Shown: positions 53,474 through 62,698 of the stretch, one piece after another
Position numbering within the stretch: position 1 is the first letter of the stretch
Layout of the letters: each line of letters begins with the position of its first letter
Assembly (NCBI RefSeq): GCF_024343735.1
Contig: NZ_RJUE01000061.1
Coordinates: 310,001-374,000 of the forward strand
Direction: 5' to 3'
Length of the DNA stretch: 64,000 nt
Source of the DNA: Lacihabitans sp. CCS-44
GTDB lineage: Bacteria; Bacteroidota; Bacteroidia; Cytophagales; Spirosomataceae
Position numbers and translations under genes: made by a program
Notes under the pieces: generated by a model
Seen by the model: the letters and a program-made list of their open reading frames with translations, nothing else
The model's database searches: none
What the model was told of the DNA's origin: nothing

Positions 53474-54910
53474 ATGGACAAGCAGATTTTTGTAGATTCG
53501 GAAATTTCAACTTTACAACGTTTAATAATTCATAGCCCAGACAGTGGTTTGGGAAAAGTAGTGCCTTCCAAAGCCCAAGATTGGTTGTTTGAAGACATTA
53601 TTCATCTCGATACCATGCGTAGAAAGGAGTATGATTATTATGTAAAGCTTCTTTTGTTTTTTCTAGATCCTGAAAAAATAGTCAATCAAGACTTATCCGA
53701 TCCAAAGCGTGAGTTTTTCAAACCGAACTCAAAGGGTTATTTTAATTCAGAAAAAGTAATTGATTTTGAAAAACTTTTGGCTGATGTTTTAAATATTGAA
53801 GAGGTAAAAGTGCAGTTGGTGGCGGCAGTAAGTGCCATAGAAGAATGTTCATATCTCGAAATGAAGCGTTTTTTGACTTTTGGCAGTGTAGAGTTGTCAA
53901 AAGTTTTGATTACGGGCATTACGGATTCTGGAGAAATGTTCTTCCCTCCCATCCCGAATTTGATTTTCACAAGAGATATTGGAATTGTTATCAATGACCA
54001 TATTTTGTTGAATAAACCTGCAAGAAGGGCGAGGTCTAGAGAATCTTTATTGGCCAAATATATTTTCTTTAATCATCCTTTATTTACGGCATTAACTGGC
54101 AAAATAATAGAAATAGAAGAGGACGAAGAGCATTTCCTTTTGCCAGAAGACCAAGGAAAGCGAATTGACACCCTTGAAGGAGGAGATGTGATGATGGTAG
54201 CTCCCAATCATTTGTTGATAGGCATAAGTGAACGAACAACTGTAGAAGCAGCCAGACAGGTGATTGATAAGCTTTTTGCCAAAAATATTGTCAAAAAAAT
54301 ATCGCTGATAAAAATTCCAGCCAAGCGGGATTATATGCACATTGATACCATTTTTACCCAAATCAAACGAAACGTTTGGGTTTTATTGGGTTCCCTAGCT
54401 CGAACCAAAGAAACAGCTGAAAATGAGAAAGTTTGGGACGAATTGGGCCAAAGAGTAACACATGAGGACATTGTGATCAAGCAGTTTTATAAAGAGGGAG
54501 AAAAGGTACTGAGCAGAGATTTTGATAATTTAGAAGAGCTTCTGAAATACATTTCAGAAATTGATTTGAAATGCACGGAACCCGTAAATTTTATATATTC
54601 AGGCAACAATGTTTTTCCATTTGGAGCTAGAGAACAATGGACAGATTCATGCAATCTATTGGTGCTAAAAGAAGGCGTAGCTGTGGGCTATGACCGAAAC
54701 GATAAAACGAGTGAGGCTTTTAGAGAGTACGGTTTCAAAACCATTCATGCTGTGGAACTTGTAGAGCAACTTGAGCAAGGCAAAGTAAAAGTTGAAGATA
54801 TTAAAGACACCATCATTTTACTTCCTTCTTCTGAACTTTCAAGGGCAAGAGGCGGGTCGCATTGTATGAGTATGCCGCTTCAAAGAATTGCTTATCAACC
54901 TAAAAATTAA
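53474..54910 (+). CDS. Arginine deiminase-like amidinotransferase-family enzyme (478 aa)
   Basis: Guanidino-modifying alpha/beta propeller fold. Markers: LIIHSPDSGLGKVVPSK, FTRDIGIVINDHIL, an H-x-D motif in DYMHIDTIFTQI, and the catalytic Cys in RGGSHCMSMPLQR near the C-terminus. This is the arginine deiminase motif set (family reaction: Arg to citrulline + NH3), but the protein is about 60-70 residues longer than usual ADI. Followed 4 bases later by a ctlX-type gene, forming a tandem of two related hydrolases. Confidence 0.88.
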   Translation: MDKQIFVDSEISTLQRLIIHSPDSGLGKVVPSKAQDWLFEDIIHLDTMRRKEYDYYVKLLLFFLDPEKIVNQDLSDPKREFFKPNSKGYFNSEKVIDFEKLLADVLNIEEVKVQLVAAVSAIEECSYLEMKRFLTFGSVELSKVLITGITDSGEMFFPPIPNLIFTRDIGIVINDHILLNKPARRARSRESLLAKYIFFNHPLFTALTGKIIEIEEDEEHFLLPEDQGKRIDTLEGGDVMMVAPNHLLIGISERTTVEAARQVIDKLFAKNIVKKISLIKIPAKRDYMHIDTIFTQIKRNVWVLLGSLARTKETAENEKVWDELGQRVTHEDIVIKQFYKEGEKVLSRDFDNLEELLKYISEIDLKCTEPVNFIYSGNNVFPFGAREQWTDSCNLLVLKEGVAVGYDRNDKTSEAFREYGFKTIHAVELVEQLEQGKVKVEDIKDTIILLPSSELSRARGGSHCMSMPLQRIAYQPKN

Positions 54911-54914
54911 AATC

Positions 54915-55832
54915 ATGCAAGAACAAATCACCTCCAATGTATTAATGATTAGGCCAGTTAATTTTAATTTTAATGAGCAAACGGCCGAATCTAACAAGTT
55001 CCAAAATAAAGGAACTGACGAAAATATTAATTTTTCGGCACAAGTGGCGTTCGACCAATTTGTGGAACAACTGGAACTCAGAGGTATAAATGTAATGGTG
55101 ATTGAAGATACTCCAGAGCCATTTACGCCTGATAGTATTTTCCCGAACAATTGGATTTCGATGCACCACTCTGGAAAGGTTGTACTTTATCCAATGGAAG
55201 CTCCAAACCGCAGAGCCGAAAGAAGACGAGATATTCTTGACAAAATAAAGCAGAAATATGACCTGAATGTGGTTCTAGATTTCACTCATTTTGAGGAAGA
55301 AAATAAGTTTTTGGAAGGTACAGGCAGCTTAGTTTTAGACAGAATGCATCGTGTTGCTTTTGCGTGTATTTCCTCAAGAACAAACCCTGAGGTTTTGGCA
55401 GCTTGGAAAAAACAAATGAACTATGATTTGGTGGCTTTCAACGCTTTTGACCAAAACCAACATCCTATTTATCATACCAATGTGGTGATGTGTATGGGCG
55501 ATACTTTTTGTGTAATTTGTCTAGAATCCATTTCTGATTTGGATGAAAGGTTAATGATAAAGCAAAAATTGGAAAGTTTGGGTAAAGAAGTTATTGAAAT
55601 AAGTCTTGGCCAAATGAATGAATTTGCAGGAAACATGCTTCTAGTTAAAAACAAATTGGGAAAGAAATTCTTAGTAATGTCAGACCGAGCTTATAGGTCA
55701 TTATCGAAACATAAAGTGGAACTCTTAGAGGATTATGCGGAGATTATTCACCCAGATTTGGGCGTAATAGAGACTTACGGCGGTGGCTCTGCACGTTGTA
55801 TGATTGCAGAAATTCATTTACCAGAAATTTAA
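54915..55832 (+). CDS. ctlX: CtlX-type amidinotransferase/hydrolase (305 aa)
   Basis: Starting at 54915 (MQEQITSNVLMIRPVNFNF) it matches the start of the citrulline-utilization hydrolase family; an earlier Met (54888) lies inside the upstream gene and is disfavoured. Core motifs: FTPDSIFPNNWISMH, EGTGSLVLDRMHR, YHTNVVMCMGDTF, and the catalytic Cys in GGGSARCMIAEIHLP. With the upstream deiminase-like gene it suggests a small arginine/citrulline catabolic unit (inference). Ends in a terminator. Confidence 0.9.
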   Translation: MQEQITSNVLMIRPVNFNFNEQTAESNKFQNKGTDENINFSAQVAFDQFVEQLELRGINVMVIEDTPEPFTPDSIFPNNWISMHHSGKVVLYPMEAPNRRAERRRDILDKIKQKYDLNVVLDFTHFEEENKFLEGTGSLVLDRMHRVAFACISSRTNPEVLAAWKKQMNYDLVAFNAFDQNQHPIYHTNVVMCMGDTFCVICLESISDLDERLMIKQKLESLGKEVIEISLGQMNEFAGNMLLVKNKLGKKFLVMSDRAYRSLSKHKVELLEDYAEIIHPDLGVIETYGGGSARCMIAEIHLPEI

Positions 55833-55855
55833 AAAATACAATTGGTGATAAATGC

Positions 55856-55892
55856 AAAAAGCCCTTTCAAATAATATAGAAAGGGCTTTTTT
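55856..55892. terminator. Bidirectional terminator between ctlX and TonB receptor gene
   Basis: GCCCTTTC / GAAAGGGC stem extended by A and T runs on both sides, ten-base loop; serves both convergent units. Confidence 0.9.
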
Positions 55893-55907
55893 ATAAAGAT
55901 TATTATC

Positions 55908-58307
55908 TTATTGAAACTTAAAATTGTACGACAAAGAAACGATGGGAGCTCCAAAAACGGTTAATTTGTTCGCTTTTACAATTGTTCCTTGATTTTTTAA
56001 GAAAACAGAATATGCATTCTTTCTTCCATATAGGTTATACAACGTAAAGGTCCAGTTTCCTTTCCAACGCTTTGCCTCATCCATACTCGGATTGTAGATA
56101 TTCCAAGAAAAATCCAAACGATGGTAATCAGGAATTCTTGCGTTGTTTCTCAAAGAATAGAATGGGTAGGTTCTTTCCTGATACAAAATAAAACCTTGTG
56201 GCATAGTAAAAGGGCGTCCGGTGCTGTAAGTAAAATTAAATGAAAAATCGTGGTGTTTACCCTGATTGATGACCATGGTTGCATTAGCCGAATGAGGCCT
56301 ATCATAGTTTGCAGTATACCAGTTTCCTTGGTTGATTTGGAGTGATGGGCCAAAACCTTCGTCTACTTTATTGAAACTTCTGGAGTAGGTATAATTTAGC
56401 CATCCGGTCAGTTCTCCTTTTTTCTTCGAAATCATGAATTCTAAACCATAGGACTTGTTTTTGCCTTGCAGTAATTGACTTTCGGGATATTCTTGCAAAA
56501 GGAAATCGGCACCTGGTTTATAGTCAACAATATTGTTTGTTTGTCTCCAGTAAGCTTCTATTGAATACTCGTAAATATTGTCTGTAAGTTCCTGGAAATA
56601 CCCAAGAGTGTAAAGACTACTGATTTGTGGTTTTATATACAAATCTGACGTTTTCCATCTTGAAGTCGGTAGTGGTGTCGTTGTATTGGTTATCACCTGC
56701 AAATATTGACGCATTAAATTATATCCAAATTTCAAGGATTTTTGCTTGTCTAACTGATATCGCATGCCCACCCGAGGCTCAAAACCACCAAAAGCCTGCT
56801 GAACCACACCCTTGTTAATAAAAACGGTATCTAAAAGAGCGATTTCTTCTCTTGGAAACCCCTCTTGGTAGGTTCTATATGAACCGGGTCCCATATTAAA
56901 AAACTGTGAATATCTTACTCCAGCGGTCATAACAAATCTCTTGCTGAATTCTATCTCATCCTCAATATAAGCACCTAATTCATAAGCGTTTTCTTGCTGA
57001 GTAATAACCCTTCTAATGTTCTGGTTGCTACCTGGATCCAATTCTCCAGGGTTAATGTTATACTTTATTCCATCCAAACCTACTTCCAATTTGTGTTTAC
57101 CTTTGAAATAATTCAGGTTGGTTTTTACTTGTCTATAACTTATGCCTGATCTTATTTTTACTTTATTATCAGAATTCAATTCCGGCAAAATGGTAGTTGG
57201 AGCATAATCAGAGCTTATAAATTTGGTTTGGAAATTCAAATTGCTGTTTATCGCATAAAACCAATTAAGTGTATTATTAATGGTCTGGTATTCGTATTGT
57301 GTATTGGTAGAATTTATCTCGTTGATAGATCCCAATATTTCTGTTTGAAAAAAGTCTTTGCTAAAGTAAGTAGTGAGTGTAAAAGTATTTTTGGTGTTTG
57401 GTCTAAAAAATATTTTTGAAGAACCATCGCCAAATTTTGCTTTAATATTATCAAGTTTTTTTGAGGCTAATGGAAGTAAAAAATCGTTGAATGCTCCTCT
57501 TCCTGAAATAGAAATTCCCAATTTATCTTTGATGATTGGCACATCTAATTTTATTCGATTGGATACCAAACTAATTCCACCAGACATTTTGAATTTGTCA
57601 AGGCTTGGATTAGCTAATGTAACATCTAAAACTGCCGCTGCTCTACCTCCAAATCTGGTCGGTACGTTACCTTTGTATAAATCAAAGCTCGAAACTGCTT
57701 CTGAAGGAAAAGCAGAAAATAATCCAAACATGTGTGTAGGGTTGAAGATTGGAGCATCATCTAACAAAATAAGATTTTGATCTGTTGCTCCTCCCCTTAT
57801 GTTTACACCATTGGCTGCTTCACCTACACTTGTTACGCCAGGTAACATCTGCAATCCACGTAAAATGTCGATTTCCCCCAAAGCCGATGGTATTTTAGTT
57901 AAAGTTTTTATGCTTAAGGAGTTAACACCCAGTATTGGCCTTTTTATATTGGTTTCTTGGTTTTTACTACTCACAATCACCTCTTCTAAATCATTCGAAA
58001 CAAGCAAAAGTTTGATATTAAGTGTAATGTCTTTATTGCTTGAGAGGGTAATTCTCCAAGGTTTGTATCCAACAAACTTTACCGTTATTACACTTTCTTT
58101 TTTGGTAGCTACCAAGCTAAACTTTCCATTTTTGTCTGTTATTGCATTATTATCACCATAATTGAGGTTAACATTTGCACCAACAAGCGGTTCATTTGTG
58201 AGGGAGTCTAACACCTGACCCGAAACGGTGAAAAAACCTTGTGCAGCAGTTTCTTTTACTGCAAATATTAAGGTAAAGACGAACAACAACGTAAATATTT
58301 TTTTCAT
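55908..58307 (-). CDS. TonB-dependent outer-membrane receptor with carboxypeptidase-like domain (799 aa)
   Basis: Signal peptide (1-22), a CarboxypepD-reg-like domain (25-110, FFTVSGQVLDSLTNEPLVGANV), a plug (about 115-235, IDILRGLQMLPGVTSVGEAANGVNIRGG is typical; quoted in part), and an outer-membrane beta-barrel ending VSLSYNFKFQ. No SusD partner; instead two DUF4249 lipoproteins are encoded just upstream. Imports an unknown substrate. Last gene of the DUF4249-DUF4249-receptor operon, 6 bases after the preceding gene. Confidence 0.93.
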   Translation of the reverse strand: MKKIFTLLFVFTLIFAVKETAAQGFFTVSGQVLDSLTNEPLVGANVNLNYGDNNAITDKNGKFSLVATKKESVITVKFVGYKPWRITLSSNKDITLNIKLLLVSNDLEEVIVSSKNQETNIKRPILGVNSLSIKTLTKIPSALGEIDILRGLQMLPGVTSVGEAANGVNIRGGATDQNLILLDDAPIFNPTHMFGLFSAFPSEAVSSFDLYKGNVPTRFGGRAAAVLDVTLANPSLDKFKMSGGISLVSNRIKLDVPIIKDKLGISISGRGAFNDFLLPLASKKLDNIKAKFGDGSSKIFFRPNTKNTFTLTTYFSKDFFQTEILGSINEINSTNTQYEYQTINNTLNWFYAINSNLNFQTKFISSDYAPTTILPELNSDNKVKIRSGISYRQVKTNLNYFKGKHKLEVGLDGIKYNINPGELDPGSNQNIRRVITQQENAYELGAYIEDEIEFSKRFVMTAGVRYSQFFNMGPGSYRTYQEGFPREEIALLDTVFINKGVVQQAFGGFEPRVGMRYQLDKQKSLKFGYNLMRQYLQVITNTTTPLPTSRWKTSDLYIKPQISSLYTLGYFQELTDNIYEYSIEAYWRQTNNIVDYKPGADFLLQEYPESQLLQGKNKSYGLEFMISKKKGELTGWLNYTYSRSFNKVDEGFGPSLQINQGNWYTANYDRPHSANATMVINQGKHHDFSFNFTYSTGRPFTMPQGFILYQERTYPFYSLRNNARIPDYHRLDFSWNIYNPSMDEAKRWKGNWTFTLYNLYGRKNAYSVFLKNQGTIVKANKLTVFGAPIVSLSYNFKFQ

Positions 58308-58313
58308 ATAATT

Positions 58314-59453
58314 TTATAAAGGCCAGCCTTCAGGTTTTAATGGGGTTCTAGTGTTGGTAAGTACGCAAGGAGCAAAAGGTGGCCTTGAGCTATCGTCCCC
58401 AGAAGGTTCAAAATTCTCATTTCTTCCAAGCATATTGTACGGTTGTGAGCCCTTTGCCTCCAATCTATCCACCCAGATTTTTTGAACTTTAGAGTTTCCA
58501 ACCATAAAATAGCCCCCAACAGTTTCTTTAATATTATTTGTATTTCTTATATTTCCGATTAATGCAGCTGGTGGCGAATCTACCAAGGTCCCATTATTTT
58601 GAGACTGATTGGTAAGTATTTTTAGATATTGAAATGCCGACGGAGAAACCGTTTGTTGTTTGATCTCAATCAAAAATCCATTGTCCTGATAATATGGAAT
58701 ACTTGCAACCAGCCTATTTTTTATCTCATTGCCTTTAGAAAATGCATCGCTCATGACGTTGAGATCTTGCGAGTAAAGTATCTCCCAACAATTCCCCTCG
58801 CATTTGTAGTCATATTCAACTCCTGCCTCAGCTAAAGCCCTGATGGGATTACATTTTCCTAACGGAGCTGGAGATGTTATAAAAATTCCACCAGTACATG
58901 TTTTACAAACAATTTGTTTTTCATAAGCCCTCCAGCTCCACAAAAAATTGTCACCAGACTGAGCTGGGTCTTTTGTATCTATGTAGATTAAATGGCCAGG
59001 AATTGAGTTTTCTCCAAGCTTGATACCTTTTGGGTCAAATTTTACAGTGTAGCCAGTAATATCCGGAGTCGTTCGCATCAATTCCTCTGACGATTCATAG
59101 CTTTTTCCATCAGCTAATTTAATTTTAAGTTGATATTTACTACCTACCATTGCTCTAAAGCCCAATGGTAGGTAGTAATAACCATCATTTCTTGAAAAAC
59201 AATTGATTTGCTCTTTTTTGTCTTTAATTATACTCACTTCGGCTCCTACTTCAGCCGCATAGCTTATACTTCCCGAAGAAGATGGAATAAATCTTTTTAT
59301 GGCAATGAATTGGTCGTTACTGGCGTCGTCAATGGAGCCATCAACAATCAAAAAAGACTCCGTGGTGGAAACCGTAAGTTCAAAAGGCTCTACACAAGCT
59401 ATAAAAATAGCAATCGGAAGAATAAAAAGTATTTTGGACTTATTTTTTTTCAA
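58314..59453 (-). CDS. DUF4249 lipoprotein, copy A (379 aa)
   Basis: Lipobox FIACVEPFEL with Cys at about 20, so outer-membrane lipoprotein. Conserved DUF4249 features: FLIVDGSIDDASNDQFIAIKR, IDTKDPAQSGDNFLWSWR, CKTCTGGIFITSPAPLGKC, NCWEILYSQDLNVMSD, and a C-terminal PPFAPCVLTNTRTPLKPEGW. Six bases upstream of the TonB receptor gene; presumably a receptor-associated partner, function unknown. Paralogue of the following gene, about the same length. Confidence 0.88.
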   Translation of the reverse strand: MKKNKSKILFILPIAIFIACVEPFELTVSTTESFLIVDGSIDDASNDQFIAIKRFIPSSSGSISYAAEVGAEVSIIKDKKEQINCFSRNDGYYYLPLGFRAMVGSKYQLKIKLADGKSYESSEELMRTTPDITGYTVKFDPKGIKLGENSIPGHLIYIDTKDPAQSGDNFLWSWRAYEKQIVCKTCTGGIFITSPAPLGKCNPIRALAEAGVEYDYKCEGNCWEILYSQDLNVMSDAFSKGNEIKNRLVASIPYYQDNGFLIEIKQQTVSPSAFQYLKILTNQSQNNGTLVDSPPAALIGNIRNTNNIKETVGGYFMVGNSKVQKIWVDRLEAKGSQPYNMLGRNENFEPSGDDSSRPPFAPCVLTNTRTPLKPEGWPL

Positions 59454-59465
59454 TTCTCTAAAGAT

Positions 59466-60602
59466 TTAGTCAATCCAACCGTTTGGCTTTATTTTCGTGC
59501 GGGTCTTGTCCTCTACACATGGGGCAAAAGGTGGCCTAGAGGTGTCATTTCCTGCAGGTTCTGGACTTGCTTGTCTGCCTTTAAAAAGCCCATAAGCTGC
59601 CGCACCTGGGAAATCACCAATTCTCGGAATTATAAACGTTTTTGTGGTTTTAGAACTAACCATAAATATCCCACCTATTGTTTCGGTCTTATCCGACATG
59701 TTGATAATATTTCCAACTAAACCCGCAGGAGGAGTATCTGCTAGTGTTCCGTTTCTCTCTGTCTGATTGACCATTATGTTGAAGTAATCAAAGGCAGACT
59801 TAGAAATCGAATATTGTTGAATCTCAATCAGTGCATTTTTAAACTGAAAGAAAGGTATTTTAGCTACTAATCGACCTTTAATCTTCTGACCGTTTGCATA
59901 ATTATCTGTCATGATGTTCACCTCATCATTATAGAATATTTCCCAGCACTCAGACCTACACAAATAGTCATATACAACACCTCTACGTTTCAGATTGGCG
60001 TCATCCACACATCTTCCTAATGGAGCGGGCGTAGTAAAATATCTGCCGCCGTCACATGTTGCACAATAGTTTTGCTTTTCAAAAAGTCGCCATTGCCACA
60101 TATAGTTTTGACCCTTAATTTCTGAGTCCTTGGTGTCGATGTAAACTTCATGGCCATCAAGTTCGTTCGACAAATATTTAATGCCTTTGGGTTTATAAGT
60201 AGCATAAACTGTTTCTATGGGTTCGTTCTTAGAAGCCATTTCTACAGACGATAGATATGTTGCCCCTCCAATGTTAAATTTCAGTTGATAAGAAACACCA
60301 ACCTTAGCTCTAAATCCCTGTGGCAGCACATACTTGCCATTTGAAGTATAGGTGCAATTTAAAAAAACGGTGCCGTTTTCAATAATTTCTACTTTGGCAT
60401 TATCAATATCAACATAAATGATATTATTGGGTTCGGGGATGTTTTTCTTGAGAATTACATACTGTAGTGAGTCATAGTCGTTAATGTCGGCTTCTACAAA
60501 TAAAATCTCTTTTTGACTTCCAAAGTTTAAATCGTAGGGCTCCACACAAGCAAAAACCACCAATCCTATCGCCGCTAATAATAATTTAATCCTATGTTTC
60601 AT
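59466..60602 (-). CDS. DUF4249 lipoprotein, copy B (378 aa)
   Basis: From 60602 (MKHRIKLLLAAIGLVVFAC) it has a signal peptide ending in lipobox VFACVEPYDL. The Met 7 codons earlier adds a non-signal-like prefix. Same pattern as copy A: FVEADINDYDSLQYVILKK, IDTKDSEIKGQNYMWQW, CATCDGGRYFTTPAPLGRC, ECWEIFYNDEVNIMTD, and PPFAPCVEDKTRTKIKPNGW. First gene of the three-gene operon; 12 bases separate it from copy A. Likely a tandem duplicate. Confidence 0.88.
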   Translation of the reverse strand: MKHRIKLLLAAIGLVVFACVEPYDLNFGSQKEILFVEADINDYDSLQYVILKKNIPEPNNIIYVDIDNAKVEIIENGTVFLNCTYTSNGKYVLPQGFRAKVGVSYQLKFNIGGATYLSSVEMASKNEPIETVYATYKPKGIKYLSNELDGHEVYIDTKDSEIKGQNYMWQWRLFEKQNYCATCDGGRYFTTPAPLGRCVDDANLKRRGVVYDYLCRSECWEIFYNDEVNIMTDNYANGQKIKGRLVAKIPFFQFKNALIEIQQYSISKSAFDYFNIMVNQTERNGTLADTPPAGLVGNIINMSDKTETIGGIFMVSSKTTKTFIIPRIGDFPGAAAYGLFKGRQASPEPAGNDTSRPPFAPCVEDKTRTKIKPNGWID

Positions 60603-60717
60603 CAAAATGTTTAAAGTTCTCAAATCTACTGAATTTGAGGCATATTTAAGAAGTTAATTTCAAAAAGAAGAGCTATTTGCATATAAAAGATGGTATTGTG
60701 TAGATAAATGGCATAGA

Positions 60718-61482
60718 TTATTTTAAGGTAAAATTCTGTTTGATTACACCAGGCTTAAAAAAAACGATACCTAAATAAAAAAGATCTATACAAACGGTGG
60801 CTTCAGGGTGGGCTTTGATGTGCTCCCAGGCTTCTTTCATTTCTTCAGACCAATAAATATCATCGAAAACGAAACAGGCATTTTCATTTTTGCGGGCAAG
60901 ACAAGTTTCGAAATACGCAAGCGTTGGTGCTTTTTGGTGATTAGCATCGAAAAAAACAAAATCTATTAAAGGATGATTCTTTACTGTTTCTATTAACGTA
61001 AGATCAATATTCCCACAAATAGAACTGATATTACTAATTTCAAGATTATTAAAAGTATTCTTAGCTATTTTAAGGGTTTCGGGACATCCCTCGAATGTGT
61101 GAATTTTAGCATTGTGATTTGCCTTTGCTATGTAAGAGGTTGTTATTCCAAAAGACGTTCCGAGGTCAAGTATATTTTTATAATTGTAAAATTTGACCAA
61201 ACGAAATATAAATTGACCCCAACTTTTGGGTTTTAATGAAGTTCTAGCAACAGTAGCTATGGTTTCCTGAAAATCTTTCTTTTTTCCAGCTCCGAAATCT
61301 CTTCGTTTTATGGTTTGCTTATTTGCGAGAAGAAGTTCCCTTTGATGTTCAATTGCCGCAAAGTCAGAGCAGTTTTCTCTGTCTTTTAAAACTCTGTTGT
61401 AAAATTCAAAAACAAATGGGGAATGAATGCCGTGGGCATTTCCTGCCCGAAAATAGTACTTTAGGAAATCCAAATACATCAA
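60718..61482 (-). CDS. Class I SAM-dependent methyltransferase (254 aa)
   Basis: AdoMet motif I in NILDLGTSFGITTSYIAKA (about 120-138), motif II with IHTFEGCPETLKIAKN, and the FVFFDANHQKAP strand, as in O-methyltransferase/CmcI-type proteins. The N-terminal 100 residues contain AHGIHSPFVFEF, common to a Bacteroidota group of this family. Substrate unknown. Starts one base after apaG. Confidence 0.88.
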   Translation of the reverse strand: MMYLDFLKYYFRAGNAHGIHSPFVFEFYNRVLKDRENCSDFAAIEHQRELLLANKQTIKRRDFGAGKKKDFQETIATVARTSLKPKSWGQFIFRLVKFYNYKNILDLGTSFGITTSYIAKANHNAKIHTFEGCPETLKIAKNTFNNLEISNISSICGNIDLTLIETVKNHPLIDFVFFDANHQKAPTLAYFETCLARKNENACFVFDDIYWSEEMKEAWEHIKAHPEATVCIDLFYLGIVFFKPGVIKQNFTLK

Positions 61483-61483
61483 A

Positions 61484-61870
61484 TTAATTGAGCTTGTAGG
61501 GTACCATCATTATAAATTCTGGTATTACGATGAGGAAAGTTTTTCCATCTAAGACACGTTCCATAGTGTAGAACCCGTACATTTTGCCGGTATCTGATTT
61601 GAAATTGCAACCAGAAACGTATTCATGATAGCTCCCCGGTTCGATAATTGGTTGAAATCCAACTACTCCATCGCCAATAACTTCGTCAGAAACACCAATT
61701 GAATCCCAAATATACCAGTGTCTTTTGAGCAATTTCATGGTTGAGTCGGAGTGATTCTCGATTCGAATTCTATATGAAAAAGCAAAATGATTTCTTTCAG
61801 GGTCTGAATAAAACGGTTGGAACTCTGCAACCACACTCACTTTTATACCTTTCGTGACAGCTATTTCCAT
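61484..61870 (-). CDS. apaG: ApaG-family (FN3-like) protein (128 aa)
   Basis: The full ApaG family pattern: IKVSVVAEFQP, FAFSYRIRIENHSDSTMKLL, RHWYIWDSIG, EPGSYHEYVSGCNFKSDTGKMYG and a final PEFIMMVPYKLN. ApaG proteins fold like fibronectin-III and are linked to phosphate/stress effects in gamma-proteobacteria; the molecular role is unclear. Forms a unit with the downstream methyltransferase. Confidence 0.92.
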   Translation of the reverse strand: MEIAVTKGIKVSVVAEFQPFYSDPERNHFAFSYRIRIENHSDSTMKLLKRHWYIWDSIGVSDEVIGDGVVGFQPIIEPGSYHEYVSGCNFKSDTGKMYGFYTMERVLDGKTFLIVIPEFIMMVPYKLN

Positions 61871-61973
61871 ATCAATTAGATTTTTAGTCTCTAAACGAAA
61901 CTTTTATATTTTACTTTGTAAATAAAACAATAATTTTGAATTGAATCAAAAGAAATCGATAAAATTCTCTTAA

Positions 61974-62639
61974 ATGAATATAAAAATAGAAGAATCGTGG
62001 AAAGAGCACTTGTACGAAGAGTTTGAGAAAGTTTATTTTAAAGACCTTATAAATTTTGTAAGAACCGAGTACACTTCAACTATATGTTATCCACCCGGTA
62101 AGTTAATTTTTAATGCTTTTGACAAATGTCCTTTTGAAAACACAAAGGTGGTAGTTTTAGGCCAAGATCCTTACCATGGTATAAATCAAGCAAACGGGCT
62201 TTGTTTTTCGGTAAGTGATGGAGTGCCTCTTCCACCTTCATTGATCAATATTTTCAAAGAAATTAAGAAAGACCTGAATATAGATATTCCACCGTCGGGT
62301 AATCTCGAAAGATGGGCAGAACAAGGAGTGCTACTTTTAAATGCCACCTTGACAGTCCGCGATAGTCAGGCCGGCTCGCACCAAAAACAAGGCTGGGAAA
62401 CGTTCACTGACGCTGTAATAACGAAACTTAATCAAGAGCGAGAAAACTTGGTTTTCTTGCTGTGGGGAGCATTTGCACAAAATAAAGGGAAGTTTATTGA
62501 CACCTCAAAACATTTGGTCTTAAAGTCAAAACATCCTTCGCCACTTTCTGCAAATCAAGGTGGTTGGTTTGACCAACATCATTTTTCTAAAACCAATGAG
62601 TTTCTGAAAAGTAAAGGATTAGAGGAGATAAACTGGTAA
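61974..62639 (+). CDS. ung: Uracil-DNA glycosylase
   Basis: Removes uracil from DNA. Catalytic motif GQDPYHG (63-69, Asp65), NGLCFSVSDGVPLPPSL, LLLNATLTVRD, LLWGAFAQNKGKFI, and the His motif KHPSPLSA near residue 190 are all present. 221 residues, normal length for Ung family 1. Confidence 0.97.
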   Translation: MNIKIEESWKEHLYEEFEKVYFKDLINFVRTEYTSTICYPPGKLIFNAFDKCPFENTKVVVLGQDPYHGINQANGLCFSVSDGVPLPPSLINIFKEIKKDLNIDIPPSGNLERWAEQGVLLLNATLTVRDSQAGSHQKQGWETFTDAVITKLNQERENLVFLLWGAFAQNKGKFIDTSKHLVLKSKHPSPLSANQGGWFDQHHFSKTNEFLKSKGLEEINW

Positions 62640-62698
62640 TTCCTTTCTATTTCAGGACTAGATTCAGATTTTCGATTATTATGCTTTAGCTTTGTACC

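Noticed and set aside
57373-57780. 135-codon plus-strand frame inside the TonB receptor gene
   Set aside because: Antisense shadow; no start context or family pattern.
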